Positions 26,115 to 35,419 are shown, counted from the stretch's first letter. The stretch is 50,403 nucleotides of DNA from an uncultured Pelagibacteraceae bacterium (GCA_902518415.1 CABYGA010000006.1:1-50403), one strand, 5' to 3'. Translations and numbers: made by a program. The notes: generated by a model from the letters alone, not told the origin.

Positions 26115-26160
26115 ATAATCTAAATGAAGAATATATAAATTTAATTTTATTACACTATAA
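26115..26160. promoter_or_regulatory. Minimal bidirectional promoter region
   Basis: Only 46 AT-rich bases separate the divergent starts at 26114 and 26161 (55 if the second ATG at 26170 is used). Promoters for both operons must overlap here or extend into coding sequence. No palindromic operator is seen. Confidence 0.4.
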
Positions 26161-27303
26161 ATGAGCACTATGAAATCTGTTACAGAGTATGGGGAATTTG
26201 ATGAAAAGTTCCAAGAAACCTTCGAACTTTTTAAGAGAAATATTGAAAGTGATGAGGAAGTTGGTGCGTCATTTGCTGTATACAAAGATGGTAAGCCTAT
26301 CATTGATCTTTATGGTGGTTTTCAAGATCGTAACAAAAAAATTAGCTGGAATAAAGACACCTTAGTCAATGTTCATTCAACCAGCAAAGGAATTGTTGCC
26401 ATGGTAGTTGCAAAACTAATTGATAATGGTGATTTAGAATTAGACAAAAGGGTTTGTGATTATTGGCCAGAATTTTCTGAAAATGGCAAAAATGATATTA
26501 GGGTAAAAACACTTTTATCTCATCAGGCAGGTCTTTATGGTTGGAGGGAACCTCTTGATGAAACAGATTTTTATAAATGGAATTATGTTTGTGAGTTACT
26601 TGCAAAACAAAAACCCTTTCATGAACCCAACAAAGAAATTTGTTATCATCCTAAAACTATTGGATTTCTTGTTGGAGAATTAATTAAAAGAATTACAAAT
26701 AAATCAGTTGGAAAAAATTTGTATGAACTTCTCAGTAAACCACTTGATGCAAAATGTTTTATTGGAACCCCTGAGATATATCACAACAATATTGCTGAAT
26801 TAATAAGTTCTGAAAGTTTACGTAAAGCATTTAGTAATCCAGAAAATGTTGATAATTACATGGTAACTGCATTCCTCAATCCAGCTAACAGAACCAAAAC
26901 AGCAAATACTACTGAATGGAGACTAGCCGAAATACCAGCAATGAATTGTCATGGAAACTCAAGATCGATTGCTAAAATCTATGACCATTTTATAAATCAT
27001 CAATCAACTAACTTCATATCGAATGAAACTTTTAAATTGGTAACTGCAGTTGCTGTCAGTGGTGATGACAATGTTATGAAATCACCGATGCAATGGAGTT
27101 GTGCGGGATACAGTGTTGGAGGCGGTAAACTTTTTGGAAAGAGCAGTAAAGCATTTGGTCATACTGGTTGGGGTGGCTCTATGGCTTTTGGTGATCCCGA
27201 AAATGGGCTTAGTTTTGCTTATACTATGAATTTACTTACAGGGTCCATGCTAGGTGATCAACGAGCATTAAAGTTAGTAGAAACAACTTATAAAAATTTA
27301 TGA
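26161..27303 (+). CDS. Beta-lactamase-family serine hydrolase (esterase-like)
   Basis: This class C beta-lactamase/EstB-type serine hydrolase has its nucleophile in STSK (SxxK) within NVHSTSKGIVAMVVAKL. A Tyr-containing CYHPKTIGFLVGE segment matches the second motif, and GHTGWGGSMAFGD occupies the third (KTG-like) position. No signal peptide is seen, so it is probably a cytoplasmic esterase or amidase rather than a true beta-lactamase. ATGs at 26161 and 26170 are both possible. It heads the sugar operon and overlaps the symporter gene by 4 bases (ATGA), so it may remove an acyl group from the imported glycoside. Confidence 0.85.
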   Translation: MSTMKSVTEYGEFDEKFQETFELFKRNIESDEEVGASFAVYKDGKPIIDLYGGFQDRNKKISWNKDTLVNVHSTSKGIVAMVVAKLIDNGDLELDKRVCDYWPEFSENGKNDIRVKTLLSHQAGLYGWREPLDETDFYKWNYVCELLAKQKPFHEPNKEICYHPKTIGFLVGELIKRITNKSVGKNLYELLSKPLDAKCFIGTPEIYHNNIAELISSESLRKAFSNPENVDNYMVTAFLNPANRTKTANTTEWRLAEIPAMNCHGNSRSIAKIYDHFINHQSTNFISNETFKLVTAVAVSGDDNVMKSPMQWSCAGYSVGGGKLFGKSSKAFGHTGWGGSMAFGDPENGLSFAYTMNLLTGSMLGDQRALKLVETTYKNL

Positions 27304-28625
27304 AACTAAGTACCAGATCAAAGATATTTTACGGCGGCGGAGATTTTGCGATAAATATCATGTGGCAGTTAACAGTCTTTTACCTGCTATTTTTCTATAC
27401 AGATATTTTTGGTCTATCGCCAGCACAAGCAGGGTTAGTGTTTTTCCTAGCAAAGGTCTGGGATGCATTTACTGATCCAATCATGGGATACATAGCAGAT
27501 AATACATCAACAAGATGGGGGAAATTCAGACCATATATTTTGTTTGGATCAGTACCTGCTTTAATAATGATCATACTGTGTTTTACTTCACCAGATTTGT
27601 CTCAAGCTGGAAAATTTTATTGGGCTCTATTTACCTACATTACCTTCACGACACTATACACAATTATAGCTATTCCAGTTGGTTCACTTATTCCTGCTAT
27701 GACTCAAGATCGAGATGAGAGAACCTCTCTTGCATCATTCAGATTTTTAGGGGCCAGTTCAGGATCAATAGCCGTAGCAGTATTAACATTACCTCTAGTT
27801 GGCTTGTTCAGCTCACCTCAATTTGGATTCCCAGTTGTGGTTGGTTGTTTGGCTTTCTTGGGAGCAATTTTTGCTTTTCTTTGCTTCTTTAATACTAAAG
27901 AAATTTATTCTAAGCCTTATGAAAAACGTGTTGGATTAAAAAAAATCATAAAGATGGTTTTTACAAATTTTCCATTACACTTTGTCATATTGGCTCTTCT
28001 TACTACTTGGATTGCGAACAATATCAAACAACTTACAGTAATCTATTTCGTTAAATATAACTTACAATTAGAAGCATACTTTAGTCCAATTTTACTGAGC
28101 GTGATTCTTCAAATTATGCTTGGAGCATATGTAGTAAATTTAGTAAAACACAGGTTTGAAAAGAAAACTTTATTCATGATTGGAACTTTTCTTTATGTTT
28201 TTACAGATTTAATAATTTATTTTATCACTGGTTATGAAAACTTTTGGCTATTTGCATTCATTGCTAGTCCTGGATTCGTTGGTTTCGGAATGGCAGGTGT
28301 AATGGCCTGGTCAATGATTGCTGATACAGTTGAGTATGGTGAGTGGAAATCAGGATTTCGAGCAGAGGGAATACTTAATTCTGCTCATGTATTTGTATTT
28401 AAGTTAAGTGTTGGTTTTAGTGCTTGGTTAGCAGGAGTGATATTAGATAACACAAATTATATTGCAAATTCAGCAATACAAAGCGAGGAAACCCTGAATG
28501 GTCTTTTCATCATGGGTTATATTTTTCCATCTATTGCGGGAACGATAGCAATAGTAGTAATGTACTTTAATAAATACGATAGTATTTTTTATAAAAAAAT
28601 ATTCTCAGAATTAAAACAAAGATAA
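27300..28625 (+). CDS. GPH-family (MelB-like) sugar:cation symporter
   Basis: This 12-helix permease has the glycoside-pentoside-hexuronide symporter features DPIMGYIADNTSTRWGKFRPY in the 2-3 loop and an N-terminal GGGDFAINIMWQLT. Its 441 residues are typical. It overlaps the serine hydrolase gene by 4 bases and precedes galactokinase by 9 bases. The family imports melibiose, lactose, glucuronides and related glycosides with Na+ or H+. With galactokinase and a beta-glycosidase adjacent, a beta-galactoside is the likely cargo (inference). Confidence 0.92.
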   Translation: MKLSTRSKIFYGGGDFAINIMWQLTVFYLLFFYTDIFGLSPAQAGLVFFLAKVWDAFTDPIMGYIADNTSTRWGKFRPYILFGSVPALIMIILCFTSPDLSQAGKFYWALFTYITFTTLYTIIAIPVGSLIPAMTQDRDERTSLASFRFLGASSGSIAVAVLTLPLVGLFSSPQFGFPVVVGCLAFLGAIFAFLCFFNTKEIYSKPYEKRVGLKKIIKMVFTNFPLHFVILALLTTWIANNIKQLTVIYFVKYNLQLEAYFSPILLSVILQIMLGAYVVNLVKHRFEKKTLFMIGTFLYVFTDLIIYFITGYENFWLFAFIASPGFVGFGMAGVMAWSMIADTVEYGEWKSGFRAEGILNSAHVFVFKLSVGFSAWLAGVILDNTNYIANSAIQSEETLNGLFIMGYIFPSIAGTIAIVVMYFNKYDSIFYKKIFSELKQR

Positions 28626-28634
28626 GATCAAATT

Positions 28635-29666
28635 ATGAAAGCGATCTCAGTTGGTGAAGGCTACGGGAGAGTAAACTTGATTGGTGAACATTTAGATTAT
28701 AACGGAGGATGCGTATTACCTTTACAGATAAAAAACTCTATAATCTGTGAATTAAGTGAAAACCCAGAAATTGAATGCATTTCGATAGTCTCAGACAAAT
28801 ATCAAAAAGCATTATCAATTGAAAAATTAGAAAAAAGAGATAGTTGGGCAGATTTTATAATTGGCTCATGTTTATTTTTTGGAAAGAAATATTCAATAGT
28901 AATCAAAGAACTATCTTTTAATATAAGAAGCAACCTTCCACTAGGAATTGGACTCTCGTCCTCGGCCGCAATAACAATTAGTACTCTAAAGGCTCTAGGC
29001 AATTATTATAAAAAAGACATATCTGATGATGAACTTATCAATCTAGCATACGACATCGAAAATAATTTTGTCGGAGTTGGTGGTGGTATTATGGATCAAT
29101 TTGTATCTGTATTAGGCAATCAAAATCAAGCATTATTCCTAAATACTCTAAATAGATCTTATGAATTAATTGATATATTTGAAGATTATAATTTTCTAAT
29201 TATTGATAGCAATACAAAAAGAATTTTATCGAATAGTGAGTTTAATCAAAAAAAAGAGTTGTGCCTTAGTGCCTCAAAGAAAATGAATTTAAATAACCTA
29301 TGTGAAAAAGAAATTATAAGCAAAGAAGATATTGAAATATTATCTGATGAAGAATTTAAAGTGTGTGAGCACGTAGTCAAAGAAAATGTAAGAGTAAAAA
29401 AAGCTGTTCAATTCCTAAAAGATGATAACCCTGATGAATTTGGAAAACTGATGACAGAAAGTCACCTGTCTCTCTCGAAATATTATGGTGTTTCAACTAA
29501 TGAATTGAATAAATTAGTAAGTCTCTCTAATTCTTTTGGAGCGTTAGGATCAAAGTTGACAGGAGCTGGTTTTGGAGGGGCTGTTGTATCACTAGTAAAA
29601 AATGATAAAGTAGAAGAACTCAAAAAATTAATATTAGAGAATTATAATAAGGCAAAATTTGTATGA
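28635..29666 (+). CDS. galK: Galactokinase
   Basis: This GHMP kinase phosphorylates galactose to galactose-1-phosphate. The galactokinase signature GRVNLIGEHLDYNGG is at the N-terminus, LPLGIGLSSSAAITIST is the ATP-binding motif, GGGIMDQFVSVLG carries the catalytic Asp, and KLTGAGFGGAVVSL is the third GHMP motif. At 343 residues it is slightly shorter than E. coli GalK. Its TGA overlaps the ATG of the glycosidase gene. No galT, galE or galM gene is present in this window. Other sugar kinases of the family are possible but the signature favours galactose. Confidence 0.9.
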   Translation: MKAISVGEGYGRVNLIGEHLDYNGGCVLPLQIKNSIICELSENPEIECISIVSDKYQKALSIEKLEKRDSWADFIIGSCLFFGKKYSIVIKELSFNIRSNLPLGIGLSSSAAITISTLKALGNYYKKDISDDELINLAYDIENNFVGVGGGIMDQFVSVLGNQNQALFLNTLNRSYELIDIFEDYNFLIIDSNTKRILSNSEFNQKKELCLSASKKMNLNNLCEKEIISKEDIEILSDEEFKVCEHVVKENVRVKKAVQFLKDDNPDEFGKLMTESHLSLSKYYGVSTNELNKLVSLSNSFGALGSKLTGAGFGGAVVSLVKNDKVEELKKLILENYNKAKFV

Positions 29667-30907
29667 TTTTAAAAAATTTACCTAAAGATTTTATATGGGG
29701 TACTGCAACTGCGGCACACCAAGTTGAAGGAAACAATACTAACTCAGATTTTTGGCACTTAGAGCATACTAAGGATACAACATTTGCTGAACCTTCAGGT
29801 ATTGCTTGCGATCAATGGAATAAATATGAGGAAGATGTCGACCTTATGGCTGATCATTCCATCCAAGCCTATCGCTTATCAGTTGAATGGGCTCGAATTG
29901 AAACTAGTGAAGGTGAATATTCTCAAGAAGCAATTGATCACTACAAAAAGGTTCTAGATTATTGTCGAGAGAAAGGTTTGAAAACCTGTGTAACCTTGCA
30001 ACACTTTACGTCACCACTGTGGTTTACTGCAAGAGGCGGTTGGGAAAATCAAGATAATGTTGATTTATTCGTAAGATACTCAGAAAAAGTTTCAAAAGAA
30101 TTAGATGATTACATGGATACAGTATGTACAATTAATGAGGCAAACCTAACCTCTTGTTTTGCTCATAGTTTTCCTAGTTACCCAGAAGGTGGAATGAAAA
30201 CCATTATGCCTTTTGTTGGTGAAGCAGCAAAATCCTGCGGATCAAACCTTGAGAACTTTGGACCTTTTTTATTTGGGCACCCATTTAAAATAAGAGATTG
30301 CATGATGGAGGCTCACGTAAAGTCTTTTCCAGTTATCAAAGGTAATTTAAATCATAATCAGCCAATTGGCATTACACTTTCAATTATGGATTACCAATGT
30401 ATTGATGGTGGGGAAGAAATGAGAGATAAGGCTCATGCTGAGTCTGTAGACATATGCCTTGATCAGGTAAAAAATGACGACTTTATAGGCATACAAACAT
30501 ACACACGTCATACATATGGCCCAGAGGGAATTGTAAAACCTAATACAAATGATTCAACTATGCTCGTGATGGGATATGAGTATTATCCAGAGTCACTTGA
30601 GAATGTATTGAGGTATGTAGCTCCAAAAATTAACTGCCCTATGATTGTTACTGAAAATGGGATTGGCACAGATGATGATGAGCAAAGAATAAGTTATGTG
30701 AAAACTGCTTTGGAGGGTCTTCAGAGGTGTATTGATGATGGTTTGGATATTCGAGGATATTACTATTGGTCATTTCTAGACAATTTTGAATGGCTGTATG
30801 GCTACAAACCAAGATTTGGCCTCATTGAAGTTGATAGAAATACTCTGGAAAGAAAAAGCAAAAAAAGTTTAAAATTTTATCAAGAAATTATTGAGAACTC
30901 AGTATAA
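29663..30907 (+). CDS. Glycoside hydrolase family 1 beta-glycosidase
   Basis: This retaining beta-glucosidase/beta-galactosidase belongs to GH1. The N-terminal ATAAHQVEGN motif is present, the acid/base is Glu159 in TINEA (family consensus NEP, here Ala) and the nucleophile is Glu331 in VTENG. YYYWSFLDNFEWLYGY is the conserved sugar-binding loop. At 414 residues it is a little shorter than the usual 440-480. No signal peptide is seen, so it cleaves imported glycosides in the cytoplasm. It is last in the operon, overlapping galK by 4 bases, and its stop abuts that of the convergent DUF4864 gene. Confidence 0.92.
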   Translation: MILKNLPKDFIWGTATAAHQVEGNNTNSDFWHLEHTKDTTFAEPSGIACDQWNKYEEDVDLMADHSIQAYRLSVEWARIETSEGEYSQEAIDHYKKVLDYCREKGLKTCVTLQHFTSPLWFTARGGWENQDNVDLFVRYSEKVSKELDDYMDTVCTINEANLTSCFAHSFPSYPEGGMKTIMPFVGEAAKSCGSNLENFGPFLFGHPFKIRDCMMEAHVKSFPVIKGNLNHNQPIGITLSIMDYQCIDGGEEMRDKAHAESVDICLDQVKNDDFIGIQTYTRHTYGPEGIVKPNTNDSTMLVMGYEYYPESLENVLRYVAPKINCPMIVTENGIGTDDDEQRISYVKTALEGLQRCIDDGLDIRGYYYWSFLDNFEWLYGYKPRFGLIEVDRNTLERKSKKSLKFYQEIIENSV

Positions 30908-31345
30908 TTAGATCTGATCACTTTGTGCTTGGCTCAAAAAGCAGCCATTAATTAACCAGCTACCATTTTCTTGTTGCTGCATAGAATAAATTGCTGTCAC
31001 AAATATTCCATCTGGATCAACTAAATATACTTCAAGAAAAGGGACGCCCCCCTCTGTTGATACACTGCCTATATTTATACTCTTAGGACGATAAACAGCT
31101 TGATACTGACCCACTACCATATCTCTAAACTTTTTATAATCAGGAAAGATGGTTTTTATTGTTGGAGAAGCATATGAATAAGCCTTTTCAAAATCATCAT
31201 CTTGAAATGCCTGCAGTTGTGCACTTACTACTGATATTATTTCTTCCTCATCCGATGCATTAATGGCATATGCCCCATTCTGAATTAGGAAGGATAGGAT
31301 TAATATTTGAAAATAGTTAAATATTTTTTTTTTAGTCTTCAACAT
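30908..31345 (-). CDS. DUF4864 exported protein
   Basis: This 145-residue protein has an N-terminal signal peptide (hydrophobic core FQILILSFLIQ, cleavage near AYA-INA). The mature part (VSAQLQAFQDDDFEKAYSYASPTIK, then YRPKSINIG and a NGSWLINGC strand) matches DUF4864, an NTF2/SnoaL-like small fold of unknown function common in Alphaproteobacteria. It overlaps the PsiE-like gene by 14 bases, indicating coupling. Its stop is back-to-back with the GH1 stop (TAATTA at 30905-30910). Confidence 0.78.
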   Translation of the reverse strand: MLKTKKKIFNYFQILILSFLIQNGAYAINASDEEEIISVVSAQLQAFQDDDFEKAYSYASPTIKTIFPDYKKFRDMVVGQYQAVYRPKSINIGSVSTEGGVPFLEVYLVDPDGIFVTAIYSMQQQENGSWLINGCFLSQAQSDQI

Positions 31346-31703
31346 CAGAAAACATCTTTAGTTTTCTTGCTTTAAGAATAAGCACTGCAATTGCTATGAG
31401 CAATATTGCGCCACCCTCGTATAGCAACATACTTGGATCCATTGTTTTGCCCTGGAGAATGATTAATCTAGCTACCGCAGTGATTGCAATAAATAATGGA
31501 ATACTTATTCTGATCCTGTTGAGCGTCCAATACTCTCTGATCATTTGAATGACTTCTAAATAAATGAAAAGTAACAATAGATCAGCTAACTCAACAAGTG
31601 ATTTCTCATACATTGCAAAAATCTCGTAGCCAATAGCAATGACAGTCGCAAAAATAATAATTACTAAAGCAATTTTCTCAATATATTTAATTGCATCAAT
31701 CAT
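31332..31703 (-). CDS. PsiE-like membrane protein
   Basis: This 123-residue protein has four hydrophobic helices and charged ends. LLLLFIYLEVIQMIREYW and the following RISIPLFIAITAVARLIIL are typical of the phosphate-starvation-inducible PsiE family (PF06146), whose function is unknown. Its start overlaps the end of the thiolase gene by 4 bases and its end overlaps the DUF4864 gene by 14 bases, so the three genes form one unit. No Pho-box-like repeat was recognised. Confidence 0.8.
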   Translation of the reverse strand: MIDAIKYIEKIALVIIIFATVIAIGYEIFAMYEKSLVELADLLLLFIYLEVIQMIREYWTLNRIRISIPLFIAITAVARLIILQGKTMDPSMLLYEGGAILLIAIAVLILKARKLKMFSDVED

Positions 31704-32881
31704 AAAATCTCAAAAAGTCCTGCTGCTCCCATTCCGCCACCGACACACATAGTGACAACACCATATTTTGCGTTTCTTCTTTTACCCTCTATTAAAATAT
31801 GACCAGTCATACGTGAGCCTGTCATACCGTATGGGTGTCCAATTGAAATTGAGCCACCATTAACATTCAACTTCTCATTATCTATACCAAGTTTATCACG
31901 GCAATATAAGACTTGAACAGCAAAAGCTTCATTAAGTTCCCAAATGTCAATATCATCAACGGATAAGCCGTGTTGTTCTAGCAATTTCGGTACAGCAAAA
32001 ACTGGACCAATTCCCATTTCATCAGGCTCGCACGCTGCAACGGACAATCCTCTAAAAATTCCCATTGGTTCAATATTTCTTTTTTCTGCTTCTTTCAAAT
32101 CCATTAAGACACATGATGATGCTCCATCAGATAACTGACTTGCATTTCCTGCAGTCACATATTTCTCAGGCCCCATGACAGGCATTAATCCAGCTAAACT
32201 TTCCAATGTTGTTTGAGGTCTATTACACTCATCCTTATCAACTGTTACCTCTTGCTCAGTAACTTCCTTTGTTTCTTTGTTCATCACGTCCATTTTTGTT
32301 TTCAAAGGAACGATTTCATCAGCAAATTTCCCAGCGCTTTGCGCTTCAGCTGTACGCTGCTGACTTTGAAGCGAGTACTCATCCTGCTGTTCTCTGCTTA
32401 CTTTGTATCTATCAGCAACAATGTCTGCTGTATTAATCATTGGCATCCATAAAGCAGGACATAATTTTTGTAATTCAGGCTCGATCAGATGTTTCATATT
32501 TAAGTTCTGCTGTGTCATTGAAATTGACTCAACACCACCGCCTATTGCAACTTTAATGCCATCAACAATAATTCTTTGTGCTGCAACAGCAATACTTTGA
32601 AGTCCTGATGAGCAGAATCTATTGATTGTTGTACCAGGAACAGTAACAGGACATCCACCAGCTATCGCTACGTTTCTTCCAATGTTATGACCAGTTGCAG
32701 CTTCAGGTTGCCCACAACCAAATATAATATCTTCTACTTCACCAGACTCAATTCCTGCTCGTTCAATTGCATGCTTTACGGTATGACCACCCATTGTAAT
32801 TCCATGAGTTTTATTAAATCCTCCACGCATAGCTTTTGCTAAACCAGTTCTAGCAGTTGATATTATTGCAGCTTCTCTCAT
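31700..32881 (-). CDS. Thiolase (acetyl-CoA C-acyltransferase)
   Basis: This thiolase cleaves 3-ketoacyl-CoA or condenses acetyl-CoA. The nucleophile is Cys90 in NRFCSSGLQSI, with His349 in SIGHPYGMTGSR and Cys379 in CVGGGMGAAG. Its 393 residues are normal for a degradative or biosynthetic tetrameric thiolase. It supplies the last beta-oxidation step that the acyl-CoA genes further right would need, though it is not in their operon. It is the first gene of the minus-strand set with the PsiE-like and DUF4864 genes. Confidence 0.92.
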   Translation of the reverse strand: MREAAIISTARTGLAKAMRGGFNKTHGITMGGHTVKHAIERAGIESGEVEDIIFGCGQPEAATGHNIGRNVAIAGGCPVTVPGTTINRFCSSGLQSIAVAAQRIIVDGIKVAIGGGVESISMTQQNLNMKHLIEPELQKLCPALWMPMINTADIVADRYKVSREQQDEYSLQSQQRTAEAQSAGKFADEIVPLKTKMDVMNKETKEVTEQEVTVDKDECNRPQTTLESLAGLMPVMGPEKYVTAGNASQLSDGASSCVLMDLKEAEKRNIEPMGIFRGLSVAACEPDEMGIGPVFAVPKLLEQHGLSVDDIDIWELNEAFAVQVLYCRDKLGIDNEKLNVNGGSISIGHPYGMTGSRMTGHILIEGKRRNAKYGVVTMCVGGGMGAAGLFEIL

Positions 32882-33070
32882 ACCGATATTTTCCTGAAAA
32901 TACTAAAAAATGTAACATAAACTTTTTATATGAAAAAAAAAGTTAAAATTTAATATATCTACAGATGTTAAAAATACCCTCAAATTTTGGCATATAAATT
33001 TCTTTATAAAGCTTGACCATATTTAATTACGAGGCTAAAAAATCGCATTCTTAAAACATACGATTCTAAA

Positions 33071-33508
33071 ATGGTAATGCTTAAAACAGAAACGTCTCTT
33101 CCTAACTGGGTTCCTGAAGGTTATAAAAAGCTTGGATGGCATGCAGGTTTCGATGTGCTCATTGGCCCTATGTATTTCAAAAAAGAAGATGACGGAAACT
33201 TTAAATTTATTACAAAAATTTTAGATAAACATTTGAATGCTCATGGAATTGCGCATGGTGGATACTCAATGTCATTAGCAGATATTTTTTTAGGCTCAAT
33301 GGTGTTTACTGCTTGTGGTAAGAAACCTTGCAGTACTATCTCTTTAAACTGTAATTTTGTAAGCCCAGGTCTTCAAGATGATATTATTGAGTGTGATGGG
33401 AAAGTAACCAAAACAACAAAATCTCTTGTATTCGTAGAAGGAAACTTGATTTCAAAAGATAAAATTATTTTGTCAGCTTCAGGGATCTGGAAAATACTGA
33501 ATCAATAA
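33071..33508 (+). CDS. PaaI-like hotdog-fold thioesterase
   Basis: This 145-residue single hotdog domain has the central helix motif HGIAHGGYSMSLADIF, typical of the PaaI/4HBT acyl-CoA thioesterase family. It likely hydrolyses acyl-CoA or aryl-CoA esters in the cytoplasm. ATGs at 33071 and 33077 are both possible. The end overlaps the convergent Nudix gene by 7 bases. The 189 bases upstream are AT-rich and hold no gene. Confidence 0.85.
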   Translation: MVMLKTETSLPNWVPEGYKKLGWHAGFDVLIGPMYFKKEDDGNFKFITKILDKHLNAHGIAHGGYSMSLADIFLGSMVFTACGKKPCSTISLNCNFVSPGLQDDIIECDGKVTKTTKSLVFVEGNLISKDKIILSASGIWKILNQ

Positions 33509-34029
33509 TATTTAATAAATCTCTCTAGGCTTATATAAGTTTTAATATCGGAAAACTTATTATTTCTTAACATTTTTTTAATTTCACTTACTGAGAAGAT
33601 TTTTGGTTCTAGAACTTCGTCTTCATCATAATTTGTTTCTGTTTGTTTATAACAATGTGTTAAATATGAATGAATAATACATGAGTTGTAAGCTGGAGTA
33701 GGAAAGTATTTACCTATAAGTCTCCATTGCTTCCCATGATAACCAGTTTCTTCAGTCAATTCACGTTTTGCACACTGTAATGGTTTTTCACCAGGGTCAA
33801 TCGTTCCTGCTGGTACTTCTAACATGATTTTGTCAGCTCCGTATCTGTACTGCTTAATTAAGATAATATATTTCTTTTCTATAATTGGTACTATAGCTGT
33901 TATTCCATTATGACGGATAACATCTCTTGTAGCTCTTCTACCATTTACCCAAATGACTTCGTCAAGCTGAAGTTTAAATACACTCGTATCAATACTTTTT
34001 TTTGTTTTAATGAATTTTGCTTTTTTCAT
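33502..34029 (-). CDS. Nudix hydrolase (ADP-ribose pyrophosphatase-like)
   Basis: The full Nudix box is present: GTIDPGEKPLQCAKRELTEE followed by TG, the GX5EX7REUXEEXG pattern. An upstream IKQYRYG-like strand and VPAGT are typical of the ADP-sugar pyrophosphatase branch, which splits ADP-ribose or nucleotide sugars. At 175 residues it has normal length. It is the last gene of a minus-strand run with the tRNA deacylase-like gene (1-base gap), and it overlaps the convergent thioesterase gene. Confidence 0.88.
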   Translation of the reverse strand: MKKAKFIKTKKSIDTSVFKLQLDEVIWVNGRRATRDVIRHNGITAIVPIIEKKYIILIKQYRYGADKIMLEVPAGTIDPGEKPLQCAKRELTEETGYHGKQWRLIGKYFPTPAYNSCIIHSYLTHCYKQTETNYDEDEVLEPKIFSVSEIKKMLRNNKFSDIKTYISLERFIKYY

Positions 34030-34030
34030 T

Positions 34031-34528
34031 TTATTTTTGAAATTGACGCATATTAATAAATTCTACTTTTGAATGATGCTCTTCAATAATATTAATCAGA
34101 TCACTTGGTGCAATTGAAACTGTTGCAGTATTAACTAACGGATGAAAATTAACTATATCAAAGTTCATAAATTCTGAGTCAAAGAAGAATTTAACTTTTT
34201 TTTCATTATCATTAATTAATCCAAATGGAGATACAGATCCTGGCTTAATTCCTAAATATTGCATAAGATATTCTTCTCTTGCAAATGATAGTTTCTTTGA
34301 GCCTAGTTGGATTGCGGCTTTCTTAAGATCAGCAACAATATCTTCTATGAAGCTAACTAAATAAAAATTATCTTTTTTATCCTTTAAGAAGAGATTCTTT
34401 GAATGAGCTCCTTCGATCTGACCTCTTAAATTTTTTGAGTCCTCAACTGTGAATAATGGTTTGTGTTCAGTTAACTTAAATCGAATAGATTTATTATTAA
34501 GTAAGTCAATTAAATCTTCTCGATTCAT
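34031..34528 (-). CDS. YbaK/ProX-like aminoacyl-tRNA deacylase
   Basis: This 165-residue free-standing editing domain is related to the insertion domain of prolyl-tRNA synthetase. Conserved features are KNLFLKDKK with the catalytic-type Lys, GSVSPFGLIND and NFHPLVNTATVSI. Family members hydrolyse Ala- or Cys-tRNAPro, correcting mischarging. It lies 2 bases after the RmlA-like gene and 1 base before the Nudix gene, a tightly packed operon of unrelated-looking functions. Confidence 0.88.
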   Translation of the reverse strand: MNREDLIDLLNNKSIRFKLTEHKPLFTVEDSKNLRGQIEGAHSKNLFLKDKKDNFYLVSFIEDIVADLKKAAIQLGSKKLSFAREEYLMQYLGIKPGSVSPFGLINDNEKKVKFFFDSEFMNFDIVNFHPLVNTATVSIAPSDLINIIEEHHSKVEFINMRQFQK

Positions 34529-34530
34529 TA

Positions 34531-35400
34531 TTAACAGAATTTTTGAAGATTTTTTTTGTATTGTGAATTTGGATATTTGCTAATCATTTTTTTGAATTTA
34601 TTTTTCGAGATCCAGCCATTTTTCAAGGCGACTAATTCAATTGAACCCACTAGGGTTTTCTTATTTTTTTGATATCTATGAACATAATTGGAAGCCTCAA
34701 GCATTTCCTCAGCATCACCTGTATCAAACCATTTTATATCTTTTTTGAGCAAGAATACTTTGAGTAGTTGTTTTTCTAAATACGCGAGATGTACATCAAC
34801 TATTTCAAGCTCTCCTCTTTTGGAAGGTCTGAGTTTCTTAACTACTGGTATAGAAGCTGAGTCGTAGAAATATAATCCCGGTATCGTTAAATTACTTTTA
34901 GGTTTCTTTGGTTTTTCAATAATTGATTTGATTTTCCCTTTTTTTCCCAGATCAATTACAGCAGATTTTGAAGGATACTTTGTTTTTACAGCTAAGACTG
35001 CTGCTTCCGATTTTATAGATTGCACTTGCTTTAACGTTTTTTGAAAACTCTCTCCAATAAAAAGATTATCCGCCAAGGCTAAGACAAATGGCTGTTTGGC
35101 AATAAATTTATTGGCAACATTTATTGCGTCAGGTATGCCCTTGGGCTTTGTCTGCAAGGTATATTTAAAACGCATACCTAACTGACTTCCTGTGCCAAAG
35201 AGTTTTTTAAAAATCTGCATATCCTGTTTACGTGAAATAAATAATACTTCCTTAATGCCCGCACTCATTAAATTGGAAAGCGCATAATAAAGCAATGGCT
35301 TATCATACAAAGGTAATAAGGGCTTAGGTGTCGCTTCAGTTGATGGGAACAAACGAGTCCCTTTACCAGCGGCAAGAATAATTCCTTTTTTGAATCTCAT
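34531..35400 (-). CDS. RmlA-like sugar-1-phosphate nucleotidyltransferase
   Basis: This enzyme activates a sugar-1-phosphate with a nucleoside triphosphate. The start IILAAGKGTRLFPSTEATPKPLLP is the nucleotidyltransferase signature. YFYDSASIPVVKKLRPSKRGELEIVDVHLAYLE and WFDTGDAEEMLEASNYV resemble glucose-1-phosphate thymidylyltransferase. At 289 residues it has normal length. Differences such as LADN for LGDN leave the sugar and nucleotide open. No rmlBCD or other polysaccharide genes are near; it sits between the dienoyl-CoA isomerase gene (19-base gap) and the tRNA deacylase gene. Confidence 0.85.
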   Translation of the reverse strand: MRFKKGIILAAGKGTRLFPSTEATPKPLLPLYDKPLLYYALSNLMSAGIKEVLFISRKQDMQIFKKLFGTGSQLGMRFKYTLQTKPKGIPDAINVANKFIAKQPFVLALADNLFIGESFQKTLKQVQSIKSEAAVLAVKTKYPSKSAVIDLGKKGKIKSIIEKPKKPKSNLTIPGLYFYDSASIPVVKKLRPSKRGELEIVDVHLAYLEKQLLKVFLLKKDIKWFDTGDAEEMLEASNYVHRYQKNKKTLVGSIELVALKNGWISKNKFKKMISKYPNSQYKKNLQKFC

Positions 35401-35419
35401 TTAACTTTTTATATCTGAT

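Noticed and set aside
26115..26303. Extension of the EamA transporter by 63 N-terminal residues
   Set aside because: It would overlap the well-supported divergent serine hydrolase gene and the extra residues do not resemble the transporter family.
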